This document shows positions 26,231-34,846 of a stretch of 64,000 nucleotides of DNA, one piece after another. The stretch comes from Syntrophaceae bacterium UBA2188. Its GTDB lineage: Bacteria; Desulfobacterota; BSN033; UBA1163. Numbering within the stretch: the stretch's first letter is position 1; each line of letters begins with the position of its first letter. Where the stretch lies: contig DCVM01000012.1 in NCBI GenBank assembly GCA_002327985.1, positions 5,445-69,444 on the forward strand, in the 5' to 3' direction. Position numbers and translations under genes: made by a program. The notes under the pieces were generated by a model. The model did no database searches. It was not told where the DNA came from and was given only the letters and a program-made list of their open reading frames with translations.

Positions 26231-27253
26231 TTAATACTTAATCCGCTCCCAGGTCGTTGAAGAATTAAGGTAGATAGCCCCTCTCCACCCCACTGCTACA
26301 AATCCAGAATTACCCCGCGGAGCAAGTCCATAAATCCAACCATACTTAATAGATGGCCTAAATTCTGGAGTCTGCCAGGTCTTCCCACTATCCTCAGAAG
26401 ATAAAAACGTCCCACTCCCCCCAACGAAAATTTTATCTTTCTTGTCAGAAGTGATACTAAAAAGCTGGGTCCTCCGTGCCCCTGTCACCACAGGCTCCCA
26501 CGTCTTCCCCCCATCCAACGTCTTGGTCACATACCCATCTATCCCCACCGCCCACGCCGTCTTCGGATCCAAAACCACAACGTCAAAAAGATAGGTTCCC
26601 CCTATAATCTCCCCCGTCTCCCTCGATATCCTAAACTCCCCCGCCTGCTTCTCCCATGTCACCCCTCCATTACTGGTATGGTAAATATACCCATACTCCC
26701 CAACCGCCCATCCATGAAGGGCATCACAGAATGAAATAGCCTTAAGGATATAGTCCTCACCACTGAATTGTTTGCTCCAGCTCTTACCCCCATCATTCGT
26801 AAATAAAATCGTGGTCCGCTCAGTAACAATCCATCCTTTTAAGACATCTACAAAAAATACATCCATCAGAAAGTCGGATATGGGAGATTTCTGCTTCTCC
26901 CATGTTCTACCCCCATCTACCGTACGTATGATCGTCCCCTGATCCCCCACAGCCCAACCCTGTTTTGAATCCACAAAATGAATTGAGCTCAACGCAAAAC
27001 GCGTGCCGCTGCTCTGACGTTCCCAAGTCTTCCCCCCATCCCTGCTATAAAGAATAGTCCCCCAACGCCCGCAAACCCACCCCTCTCTCTCATCTGGGAA
27101 ACTCACCGAAAAAAGATCATCATATAATTTGTTGGGCTGCCCTCTAAGGTTTCCAAATAATAGAAAACAAAATATAAAATTCATTCCCAGAAATACATGG
27201 AATACATATATAAAGCGTTTAAAAAAAACCCTATAATAAATTGTCCTTTTCAT
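26231..27253 (-). CDS. YCF48/BNR-like beta-propeller, membrane-anchored or exported
   Basis: A 340-residue protein with a hydrophobic N-terminal segment (about residues 14-35), then at least six repeats of the form GWAVG-x-x-G-T-I-x-x-T-x-DGGKTWE, for example DGGKTWERQSSG near 72, DGGRTWEKQ near 112 and DGGKTWEPV near 245. These repeats are those of YCF48/HCF136 photosystem II assembly factors and BNR propellers. In non-photosynthetic Proteobacteria this type accompanies DUF1302/DUF1329/MMPL genes, where it probably acts as a periplasmic assembly factor or binding protein. It is the first gene after the promoter at 27367-27395. Confidence 0.87.
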   Translation of the reverse strand: MKRTIYYRVFFKRFIYVFHVFLGMNFIFCFLLFGNLRGQPNKLYDDLFSVSFPDEREGWVCGRWGTILYSRDGGKTWERQSSGTRFALSSIHFVDSKQGWAVGDQGTIIRTVDGGRTWEKQKSPISDFLMDVFFVDVLKGWIVTERTTILFTNDGGKSWSKQFSGEDYILKAISFCDALHGWAVGEYGYIYHTSNGGVTWEKQAGEFRISRETGEIIGGTYLFDVVVLDPKTAWAVGIDGYVTKTLDGGKTWEPVVTGARRTQLFSITSDKKDKIFVGGSGTFLSSEDSGKTWQTPEFRPSIKYGWIYGLAPRGNSGFVAVGWRGAIYLNSSTTWERIKY

Positions 27254-27348
27254 TTTTCCCTTTTCCTCTTCAAAGAAGAATGTTGCTTATATCAGATGCC
27301 ACGTTTGCCGGGAATTTAGTTTATCATAATCTTAAAAAATATATTTAG

Positions 27349-27362
27349 AGCAAGCGCTCGAT
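27349..27362. promoter_or_regulatory. TetR-like operator upstream of the catabolic block
   Basis: AGCAAGCGCTCGAT is an imperfect palindrome: it matches its reverse complement at 10 of 14 positions around a GCGC centre. It lies just downstream of the -10 of the promoter reading into the YCF48-like gene, a repressing position. The AGCAAGCG half-site form is typical of TetR-family operators. The TetR at 9319-9990 is a candidate ligand; the pairing is inferred. Confidence 0.45.
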
Positions 27363-27366
27363 TTAT

Positions 27367-27395
27367 CTGCTACCATATCTCAAAAAGTTTGTCAA
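27367..27395 (-). promoter_or_regulatory. Sigma-70-type promoter for the catabolic block
   Basis: On the minus strand TTGACA (27390-27395) is followed after 17 bases by TAGCAG (27367-27372). The -35 is a perfect consensus; the -10 matches at three positions. The distance to the YCF48-like start codon is about 110 bases. The rest of the gene-free stretch 27254-27646 shows no other gene, RNA or terminator that I can recognise. Confidence 0.55.
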
Positions 27396-27646
27396 GAAAA
27401 AAATTAGGCTGTGTTAACCAATGAAAAACGTACCTGCCAGAGTGTACGGGATAGTTTTAATTAAGGCACTAAAGGATTAATTTAGGGGGGATATAAAAGA
27501 ATTTGGCCTATTTAGTAAGCTGAAAGGGTACAAGAATCAATTGAATTGAGGAAAAAAGGGTTGATCGATTAGAATACTGAAATACCCTCTGCCTCATCTT
27601 TTAAAGAAGTCTCCAGAATAAATTTATGGGTATCTAGCTTGAATCG

Positions 27647-30600
27647 CTATTTAAAAGGCTGAGAAGACCTTTTTGTCGAGCTATTTTCTTTCTTCAACAG
27701 ACCTTTCATTTTTTCCTGAAGATCATCGAGCAGCGTGTAGGCCACTGGAACGACAAAGAGGGTGAGCAGCGTCGAGGCAAACATCCCCCCAAAGGTTGCT
27801 CTGCCCATCCCCGCTCTTGCCTCACCCCCTGCACTATAGCCCAAGGCCACCGGAAGAACTCCCAACATGGTCGTCACAGCCGTCATTAAAATGGGCCGAA
27901 GTCTGACAGGAGAGGCCTGAAGGACAGCCTGATCCCTTTCTGTTCCACGTTCTCTTAACGTATTGGTATAATCAACCAACAAGATGGAATTCTTCACCAC
28001 CAGGGCGGTCAGAGTGATCATACCGATCATACTCATTATGGAAATGGTATCGCCCGTCAGATAGAGGGCACCGAAAGCCCCTGCCGTACTTAAGGGCAAC
28101 GCCAACATCACTGACAGGGGATGAAGGAAGCTGTTGAACTGCATGGCCAGGACCATGTAGATGATCACGACAGCCTGGATCAGGGCAATGATCATATATC
28201 GAAAGGATTCTTTGAAAACCTCTGCTTGCCCAGTGAAAGCGTAAGAATACCCTTCTGGAATATATTTCTTAGATAGAGCCTCCATCTCCAAAATGGCCTC
28301 TCCCAGGGCCTTGCCTCCTGCTGTATCAGCGTAGATCGTTGCACTCCTCTGCCGGTCCTTCCGGTTGACGAGATTGGGACCGATCCCTTCTTCGACCTTC
28401 ACGACCTGGGCAAGTTTAATCAGACCTCCTTTGGGGGTTCTAATAGAGATCTGAGAAATGTCTTGCGGATTCATTCTCTGATCTCTGATCAGCCGGACTC
28501 TTACATCATAGCGTTTCGCCCTTTCCACATCCTTAAACTTTGAGACCTCTTGACCACCTATCAACTGCTGAACGGCGGATGAAATCTCACGAATATCCAG
28601 TCCCACATCAGCAGCCCTATTCCGGTCGATCAGCACCCTCACCTCGGGCTTTGTAAGTTCAAGATCAGAGCTGATATCGACCATGCCCGGACTCCTCATC
28701 ATTTCTTCCATAATTTGGCCGGAGATCTTCTCAATCGTCTCCATTTCCGCTCCTTTAATATCCAACTGCAAAGGCGCCCCTCTTTTGCCTCCTGAACCAA
28801 CGGGCGAAATATCTTCTACGTAGGCTTTGAACCCGGGCATTTCCTGTAACTTCTTTCGCAGATCACCCATAATTTGCTGCTGGGACCGTTTCCTTTCTTT
28901 TCGGTCTTTCAAACTGACAACGACAATCCCTTTATTGACCTCTTTACGTTCTCCAATTCCAATGGCGGCAAAGACTGCTTCAGCCTCTGGCAGGGAAAGT
29001 GTAAGATCTTCCAGCCTTTGCAGACTTTCATCTGTATCGTACAATGTTGAACCGGTCGGCATCTCAAGACGGATGATAAAACGACCTTCATCGGACTTGG
29101 GGATGAATTCACTCTTCAAATTTATTAAAAGCGCAATACTTCCTAAGAAGATCCCGGTTGCAATAACGATGACTAACCAGCGGTGTCTTAGAGAGAAGGC
29201 CAACGCCTTTCGGTAGCGATCTTCAAGTCTCCCATAAGATTGATCAAAAAATTGATAAACCCTTCCGTGTTTCGATTCCAGCTTCAAGAACTTTGAACAG
29301 AGCATGGGGATAAGGATGAGGGCAACAACCAGAGAAGCGATTACAGAAGCGGCTACTGTGACGCCAAACTGGTAGAAGAATCTTCCGATGATTCCTCCCA
29401 TGAAGGCTACCGGAAGAAACACCGCTGCGATGGAAAAAGTTGCGGCCATGGCCGCAAAGGCAATTTCTGAAGTTCCCTTTTTCGCCGCCCCGACTGGATC
29501 AGCCCCTTCCTCCATATGCCGATAGATATTCTCCAGGACAATAATGGCATCGTCGCAAACCACCCCGACCATCATCGAAAGGGCAAGCATGGTAAAATAG
29601 TTCATGGTAAATCCCATGAAATGCATGATGCCAAAACTGGTGATGAGAGATGTAGGGATGGAGACAGCCGTGATGATAGTGCTCCGAACGTTCAGTAGGA
29701 AGATGAACATAATCACTGCGGCAAGGAGCCCTCCGATGAAAACATCCTCTGTGACCCCCCCGATAGCCTCTTCAATGAATTTGGAGGAATCAAAGGAGAT
29801 ATGGATATCAACTCCCGGGGGAAGAGTCTTCTTGATTTCAGCAAGCTTTGCCTTAACGGCTCCCGCCACTTCTACGACATTGGCGCCCGATCTTGGGATC
29901 ACCCCCATTCCTATCGCCTGAATCCGATCATACCGGGCAATGGTTCTCACGGGCTCGGTTCCATCCTCTGCCCATCCCACATCGTTTAAACGAATGGGAG
30001 CCCCATTCTGATAGGTGATGATCAAGTTATTGAACTCTTCGATATTTCGTAATTCACCCAGATTTCTAACCGTGAACTCACGACGAACGCTTTCAATGAT
30101 TCCGCCCGGTAATTCAATATTTTTTGCAAGGAGCGCTCTCGATATATCGGCCGATGTTAATCGATGGGCCTCCAGTTTCTTTCCATCCAGCCATATCCTG
30201 ATCTCCCTTTTCGCGAAGCCCCCTAACATAATTGATCCAACACCTCTGATGGATTCAATTTGGGGTCTCAACACCTCATCAGCCAACATGCCCAGTTTTG
30301 AAGAAGGTTGATTTCCTGCCACCGAGAGCCAGAGAATGGGTCTTGCATTGATGTCGAGCTTGTCGATAATGGGAGGGTCGATATCCATGGGCAATCTTTT
30401 CTTCGCCACATCCACTTTCGCTCTGACATCCTGAACAGCGGAATCAATATCGCGGTAAAGTTCAAACTCCACAACAACCTGCGAAAACCCATAACCGCTC
30501 GTGGAGGCAATATGCTTCACCCCTTCGATGGTGTTGACCTGCTCTTCAATCGGGTCTGTGACATCGGTATCCATGACCTCCGGCGCTGCGCCGAAAAGGG

Positions 30601-30748
30601 TCGTGGTGATCGTCACCATAGGAAAATCGACTTGGGGGTAGAGGTCGATCCCAATTCGCTGATATCCGAGGATTCCAAAAAAGACGAGGGCCAGGGTGAT
30701 GATGGTGGCTACGACGGGTCGTTTGACAGCGGTGTCTGAGAGAAACAT
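27647..30748 (-). CDS. RND multidrug efflux pump, HAE1 (AcrB/MexF) type
   Basis: A 1033-residue inner-membrane proton antiporter of tripartite efflux systems. Family marks are the N-terminal FLSDTAVKRPVVATII, the repeated two-half plan with twelve membrane segments, GGLLAAVIMFIFLLNV near 340 and the proton-relay segment MMVGVVCDDAIIVLENIYRH near 392-411. Here one Asp of the relay pair in AcrB (Asp-Asp) is seen as CDDAI. Length is usual. It is the last gene of an operon with adaptor and TolC homologues. Substrates may be drugs, solvents or pathway intermediates. Confidence 0.95.
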   Translation of the reverse strand: MFLSDTAVKRPVVATIITLALVFFGILGYQRIGIDLYPQVDFPMVTITTTLFGAAPEVMDTDVTDPIEEQVNTIEGVKHIASTSGYGFSQVVVEFELYRDIDSAVQDVRAKVDVAKKRLPMDIDPPIIDKLDINARPILWLSVAGNQPSSKLGMLADEVLRPQIESIRGVGSIMLGGFAKREIRIWLDGKKLEAHRLTSADISRALLAKNIELPGGIIESVRREFTVRNLGELRNIEEFNNLIITYQNGAPIRLNDVGWAEDGTEPVRTIARYDRIQAIGMGVIPRSGANVVEVAGAVKAKLAEIKKTLPPGVDIHISFDSSKFIEEAIGGVTEDVFIGGLLAAVIMFIFLLNVRSTIITAVSIPTSLITSFGIMHFMGFTMNYFTMLALSMMVGVVCDDAIIVLENIYRHMEEGADPVGAAKKGTSEIAFAAMAATFSIAAVFLPVAFMGGIIGRFFYQFGVTVAASVIASLVVALILIPMLCSKFLKLESKHGRVYQFFDQSYGRLEDRYRKALAFSLRHRWLVIVIATGIFLGSIALLINLKSEFIPKSDEGRFIIRLEMPTGSTLYDTDESLQRLEDLTLSLPEAEAVFAAIGIGERKEVNKGIVVVSLKDRKERKRSQQQIMGDLRKKLQEMPGFKAYVEDISPVGSGGKRGAPLQLDIKGAEMETIEKISGQIMEEMMRSPGMVDISSDLELTKPEVRVLIDRNRAADVGLDIREISSAVQQLIGGQEVSKFKDVERAKRYDVRVRLIRDQRMNPQDISQISIRTPKGGLIKLAQVVKVEEGIGPNLVNRKDRQRSATIYADTAGGKALGEAILEMEALSKKYIPEGYSYAFTGQAEVFKESFRYMIIALIQAVVIIYMVLAMQFNSFLHPLSVMLALPLSTAGAFGALYLTGDTISIMSMIGMITLTALVVKNSILLVDYTNTLRERGTERDQAVLQASPVRLRPILMTAVTTMLGVLPVALGYSAGGEARAGMGRATFGGMFASTLLTLFVVPVAYTLLDDLQEKMKGLLKKENSSTKRSSQPFK

Positions 30749-30768
30749 AAAAAACTCCCAAAAAACTA

Positions 30769-30855
30769 AGTCGAATAGTCACTTAGCCTTTTAGTCATAT
30801 AGTCCCTTATCTCGTCGTCTTTTCACAGACCATACGACTATCTGACTATGCGACT
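30769..30855. repeat. Inverted octamer array A (AGTCNNNT units)
   Basis: Five left units run at period 8 from 30769: AGTCGAAT, AGTCACTT, AGCCTTTT, AGTCATAT, AGTCCCTT. Three right units in inverted orientation begin at 30832: ATACGACT, ATCTGACT, ATGCGACT. The two arms can form a long interrupted hairpin between the RND pump and adaptor genes. A second array of the same core lies at 58088-58163. Confidence 0.8.
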
Positions 30856-30890
30856 AAGGAACTTTCAATCCATGAACTCTATCTCTTATA

Positions 30891-32000
30891 TTATTTTTTG
30901 ACGATCTTAACTGTTATGCCATCGCTTAACTGTTCATGTCCGGCTGTGACCACTTGCTGTCCTTTTTGAATGCCCTGAACGAGTTCAACACGGCCTTCCA
31001 TTCTCACGCCCGTTTCGACCTCCCGACGACGAGCAACCCCGTCCTGGATCACAAAGACAAAAAACTTCCCCTTCTCGCTGAGAAGGGCCGCCTCTGGGAT
31101 AAGGAGCGCATTGGGGTTGGTTCCTGTTGGGATAGAGACCTCCGTGAAAAAGCCAGGTTTGAGTCGATGGTGAGGATTCCGAACCAGTGCCTTCATCCTC
31201 ACATTCCGGGTGGAAGGATCAGCTGTCGGGCTGATGAATTGGAGGGTGGCTGAAAACCTTTCTCCAGAGAAAGCCTTTACCGTAAACCCAAGCCTACTTC
31301 CCAATCGGACCATGGTCGCCCAATTCTCCGGGAGATAGAATTCGAGCTCGAGAGGATCCATTTGAACAATCTTTAAAATCTCATCTTTGGGAGCCACATT
31401 CACATGCTCTCCCAAGGCAGCGATCTTCAGATTGACAACGCCATGGATGGGAGAGACGATTTGATGGTCCAGAAGGTTCTGCCTGGCCAGACTTAATTCT
31501 GCTTTAGCCAAAGTCAACCTTGCCTCGTCCAGCTTTAATTTAAGGGCGAGATCGTCATACGTCTGTTGAGGAATCACTTTTGATTCGAGAAGCCTCTGAT
31601 ATCTAACAAGGGTCACCCGGCTCGTCTCTAAGGAGGCTTCTGCCTGTTGGACATTCGCTTCTGCCCTCTCCACCTGGAGCCTGGCATCCACATCATCCAG
31701 TTGAACCACCGTTTGCCCCTTTATCACCCGATCGCCCTCTTTGACATGGATCTGTTTGATGATCCCCGCTCTCTTTGGACTGATCGTCACATCTTCAAGG
31801 GCTTTGAGACTCCCTATTGCTGAAAGGGTATAGGAAATGAATCTTGGAATCACCTCTATCACTTCCACTTTCTTTTCTTCAGCGATGAGAACAGATGGAT
31901 TGGAGCCCGTTTTGGGTGGATGAGACTCCTTCGAACCACATCCCCCAAGAAAAAGGAGCACTACACATAGACCATATAAAATAAATTGCCGCATATTCAT
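30891..32000 (-). CDS. RND efflux periplasmic adaptor (MFP) lipoprotein
   Basis: A 369-residue membrane fusion protein of the HlyD/AcrA family. The signal sequence ends in a lipobox LFLGGC near residue 21, so it should be lipid-anchored in the inner membrane. The lipoyl-like domain is split around a helical hairpin (about 95-165, rich in VERAEANVQQAEASLE), followed by beta-barrel and membrane-proximal domains (GIQKGQQVVTAG). It connects the pump and the TolC-like channel of the same operon. Confidence 0.93.
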   Translation of the reverse strand: MNMRQFILYGLCVVLLFLGGCGSKESHPPKTGSNPSVLIAEEKKVEVIEVIPRFISYTLSAIGSLKALEDVTISPKRAGIIKQIHVKEGDRVIKGQTVVQLDDVDARLQVERAEANVQQAEASLETSRVTLVRYQRLLESKVIPQQTYDDLALKLKLDEARLTLAKAELSLARQNLLDHQIVSPIHGVVNLKIAALGEHVNVAPKDEILKIVQMDPLELEFYLPENWATMVRLGSRLGFTVKAFSGERFSATLQFISPTADPSTRNVRMKALVRNPHHRLKPGFFTEVSIPTGTNPNALLIPEAALLSEKGKFFVFVIQDGVARRREVETGVRMEGRVELVQGIQKGQQVVTAGHEQLSDGITVKIVKK

Positions 32001-32032
32001 TCTCTCTCTTCTAAAAAGCTTGTCTGTTTAAG

Positions 32033-32067
32033 GTTCATTGTTGATCGTTCATTGTTCATCGTTCACC
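32033..32067. repeat. Heptamer array C (GTTCATY units)
   Basis: Five adjacent 7-base units: GTTCATT, GTTGATC, GTTCATT, GTTCATC, GTTCACC. The period is exact and the array fills the gap between the TolC-like and adaptor genes. It stops five bases from the TolC stop codon. Confidence 0.85.
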
Positions 32068-32071
32068 GTCT

Positions 32072-33391
32072 TTACGGATACATCCTCCCCATGGCTCGTT
32101 CCAATTGGGCCTTGGCAATATTGAAGTCGCTTAAGGCACCATAATAGTTGACCCTCGCCTGAGATAATAATACGACCGCATCGAGGACATCTGTTTGTGT
32201 GGCCACCTGATACTTGTATCGTTCTTCATTCATCCTTAAATTTTCTTCTGCCTGTTCAATCGATTTTTCTGCAACGCTGAGATTCTTCTCAGCCAGCGCC
32301 ATATTGAGGTAGTCATTCTTGACTTCGAGGGTAATGGAGTCAATGAGTTGCGTCTTCAAGTCTTCTGCCTGAGTGACCTTCACCTTGTTCTCCCCCACTT
32401 TGAGGGCGGTATTGCCCCAATTCCAGAGAGTAAGGGTGGCTAACGCCTGAACCGTCCATCTCTCGTTTTTATAATCCCCGTTTAGCCCCAATTCTTCAGA
32501 GAAACGACCATAGTTCCCTAAGAGACTGATCGTCGGGAAAAACCCACTTCTGGCTGCCTTGACCCCCTCCTTGGCCTGGTCGATATTCAATTGGGCGGCC
32601 TTCACCTCCGGCCTCAGGCGGAGGCTCTCCTCAAGAGAGGCTTCAAAACTCATTGGAAAGCGTTTGTACTCAAGAATGTCAACGACCTCAAAAGGTGTGT
32701 CGATCTCCCTCCTGAGCAATGTATTGAATGAGGCCTTGGCTGTTGCCAGATCATTCTCCACCTTTTTCGCAGCTTGTTTGGTATTGGCCAGCCTCACTTC
32801 GGCCTGAAGAACATCATTCTTGGGAACAATGCCAACATCAAAAAAGGCTTTGGTCACTTCAAGTTGAGCTTCGAATTGCTTGACGGCTTGTTTTGCCACA
32901 TCCCAAAACTTTTCAGCCCTCAAGATATTGAAGTAGCCCACTCTCACCTGGAGAACCAAGTCCCGTTTCACAGTCTCTACATTTTCCTTGGAAAGATCAA
33001 CCCCTAATTTGGCTGCTCGGTAATTCGCTAAATTAAACCCCCCTGTAAAAAGCGGCTGACTCACAGTGGTACTAAAATTATAAACGTCCCTGCTCGTACC
33101 AATGACTACACCAGAAGCAGAGACCTGATAAGACCCTACGGTGACAGGTGAATCATACCGAGTATAGCCATATTGCCCTGTCCACCACGGGAGAAAATTC
33201 GTGACGGCTTCCTTCCTTCGGAACTCAGAACCTAAAACCCCTATGGTAGCAGAATGAAGGGTCAGGCTCCGTTCCATTGCAATCTTTATGCTTTCTTCCA
33301 GTGTGAGAGGTTTCTGAGGTTCTTGACCCAAGACAACACCTGTAAAAACCATTGTCCCTAACATGAATCCGACGAACCATTTGAGTCTCAT
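32072..33391 (-). CDS. TolC-family outer-membrane efflux protein
   Basis: A 439-residue outer-membrane channel. The start MRLKWFVGF at 33391 follows AAGGAGGAGATAGATTA. A signal peptide ends near VVLGQEPQ (residue 22). The two structural repeats begin with LTLEESIKIAMERS near 28 and continue with RPEVKAAQLNIDQA near 255; long coiled helices and a C-terminal LERAMGRMYP are typical. It is the first structural gene after the TetR gene, four bases from its stop. Confidence 0.93.
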   Translation of the reverse strand: MRLKWFVGFMLGTMVFTGVVLGQEPQKPLTLEESIKIAMERSLTLHSATIGVLGSEFRRKEAVTNFLPWWTGQYGYTRYDSPVTVGSYQVSASGVVIGTSRDVYNFSTTVSQPLFTGGFNLANYRAAKLGVDLSKENVETVKRDLVLQVRVGYFNILRAEKFWDVAKQAVKQFEAQLEVTKAFFDVGIVPKNDVLQAEVRLANTKQAAKKVENDLATAKASFNTLLRREIDTPFEVVDILEYKRFPMSFEASLEESLRLRPEVKAAQLNIDQAKEGVKAARSGFFPTISLLGNYGRFSEELGLNGDYKNERWTVQALATLTLWNWGNTALKVGENKVKVTQAEDLKTQLIDSITLEVKNDYLNMALAEKNLSVAEKSIEQAEENLRMNEERYKYQVATQTDVLDAVVLLSQARVNYYGALSDFNIAKAQLERAMGRMYP

Positions 33392-33395
33392 TAAT

Positions 33396-34028
33396 CTATC
33401 TCCTCCTTTCCATTTGCTGTACCCCACCTAAAAAGATTTCTAAAACCGTATCCAACTTTGAAATGAGTGGATAGTATTCTGGACTGATCAGCCATTCAAA
33501 GACAAAGGAATTGACCACTCCCACCAGGGCATGAGCTAAATCCAGAGGATTCATGGATTTGAATTCCCCTTCCTTGACCCCATGTTTCATCACCTCGGCG
33601 AGAAGGTGGATATAAATAATCATCTTGTTATGGATTCCTTTTCCTAAATCCTCTTTGACCGTCCACTCAAACCGATTTCGTTCTGAGATGTAGATCCTTA
33701 AGAAATCGCGATTCTTTTCGAAGAATTCGAACTGAAGGGCCAGCACCTTCTTGATTCGGTCTACGGCCGAGGTCTTCTGAGAGAGTTCGGTTTTAACCAG
33801 CCGATTGATCTCTTGGACCTTATCATCAATGAGGGTAAAATAAAGTTCCTCTTTCGATTTGAAATACTTATAGAGGGTCCCCGTTCCAAATTCTGCTTCC
33901 CGCGCAATATCACTCATGGTGGTGGGGAAGAATCCTTTGGCGGCAAACACCTTTTCTGCTGCCGAAAGGATTTCTCCACGATGGGCTAAATATTCCCTTT
34001 CCTTCCGGCTTATTTTCTCTCTCTCCAT
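33396..34028 (-). CDS. TetR-family repressor of the efflux operon (2)
   Basis: A 210-residue AcrR-like repressor. The helix-turn-helix is in FFPTTMSDIAREAEFGTGTL, residues 34-53, followed by YKYFKSKEELYF. The remainder is a helical ligand-binding domain. It is the first gene of the operon tetR-tolC-adaptor-pump, and a palindrome sits right after the -10 of its promoter (34075-34088), so autorepression and drug-induced release are expected. The start codon lies about 50 bases downstream of that palindrome. Confidence 0.92.
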   Translation of the reverse strand: MEREKISRKEREYLAHRGEILSAAEKVFAAKGFFPTTMSDIAREAEFGTGTLYKYFKSKEELYFTLIDDKVQEINRLVKTELSQKTSAVDRIKKVLALQFEFFEKNRDFLRIYISERNRFEWTVKEDLGKGIHNKMIIYIHLLAEVMKHGVKEGEFKSMNPLDLAHALVGVVNSFVFEWLISPEYYPLISKLDTVLEIFLGGVQQMERRR

Positions 34029-34074
34029 TTTTAATAAACCTTTTAACGAGTCTCAAGAATAGTTATTCACTTTT

Positions 34075-34088
34075 TGAACAACAGTTCA
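34075..34088. promoter_or_regulatory. Operator palindrome TGAAC-N4-GTTCA
   Basis: TGAACAACAGTTCA is a perfect inverted repeat with 5-bp arms and a four-base spacer. It directly follows the -10 of the efflux operon promoter. A second short palindrome, GAATA-N2-TATTC, lies at about 34056-34067 nearby. TetR-family operators commonly have this form and place. Confidence 0.65.
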
Positions 34089-34117
34089 TTTTTAAAATAA
34101 AAAAAAAGTGCTGTCAA
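34089..34117 (-). promoter_or_regulatory. Sigma-70-type promoter of the RND efflux operon
   Basis: Minus-strand TTGACA (34112-34117), 17-base spacer, TAAAAA (34089-34094). The perfect -35 and usual spacing support it. The operator palindrome overlaps the expected start of transcription. Confidence 0.65.
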
Positions 34118-34167
34118 GCTAAATTTTACTTAAATTTCTTTCATCCTCTTTCATTTCAAGTCCTGCC

Positions 34168-34782
34168 TTAGGCTTTGGGTGGTAGGGAAACAAGCTTCCC
34201 GCTCACCTCCAGAATATGGACCATCACCCCCTTTAAGGCTTCGAGGATACCTAAATAAATGGGTGAGGATTTGGGCACGCAGATTCCTTGAATCAACCTC
34301 TCCTCATGTTCTTCGGAGTAGCCATTCGCAATTTTAAATATGGACCTCACCTCCTCTCCAATTCGCTGAGCCAGAAGCTTGTTCTGGGTAGTGATGAGAT
34401 CCGGAAGGTTTTCCAAAAGTCTCATGGCTTCTTGAAATACATCATTCACTTCTTTGACTGCCCGATCACTAAAAAGGTTATGATGTTGAGACTTGGCTTT
34501 GAGTCGATCAAAAATCCCCTCAATATTGTAAGTCATACGGTCCAAACTGGAGGCGATCGAGAGATAAGGCTTTGCCCACTCCCTCCCTTTTTCGCTCGAC
34601 GGACTCTTTGAAATAATGAAACTGGTCAACTCTGAGGAATATTGATGAATCTTATCTTTCACTATCTCTGCCTCTGTAAAGGGTTTCTCCGAAGGTCCTC
34701 GAAATCCCTCGAAAGCCAATTCCAACATCTTCATCAGACCCTGACAAACCAGAACCATCTTCTCCATGATCTCTTTGTCCAT
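34168..34782 (-). CDS. Helical protein of unknown function, possibly PhoU-like
   Basis: A 204-residue cytoplasmic protein without a signal peptide or Cys motif. Sequence periodicity suggests long helices, with a repeated theme of acidic residues (EAEIVKDKIHQYSSELTSF near 38-57 and later YSEEHEERLIQGI). This is like the paired three-helix bundles of PhoU-type domains that regulate phosphate transport or are fused to Na/Pi transporters. The resemblance is one of general layout only. It lies upstream of the efflux TetR promoter region and reads towards it. Confidence 0.6.
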   Translation of the reverse strand: MDKEIMEKMVLVCQGLMKMLELAFEGFRGPSEKPFTEAEIVKDKIHQYSSELTSFIISKSPSSEKGREWAKPYLSIASSLDRMTYNIEGIFDRLKAKSQHHNLFSDRAVKEVNDVFQEAMRLLENLPDLITTQNKLLAQRIGEEVRSIFKIANGYSEEHEERLIQGICVPKSSPIYLGILEALKGVMVHILEVSGKLVSLPPKA

Positions 34783-34846
34783 CTTTCTTCCCCTTTCTGC
34801 AACTGGAAGATCCCCACAGCCTGATTTAGATCATACAGCCTAAAAC

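Noticed and set aside
28827..29216. 129-codon plus-strand frame opposite the RND pump
   Set aside because: Antisense shadow; no start site and no protein features.
30769..30855. CRISPR array
   Set aside because: Units are 7-8 bases without spacers of 25-40 bases, and no cas gene is present.
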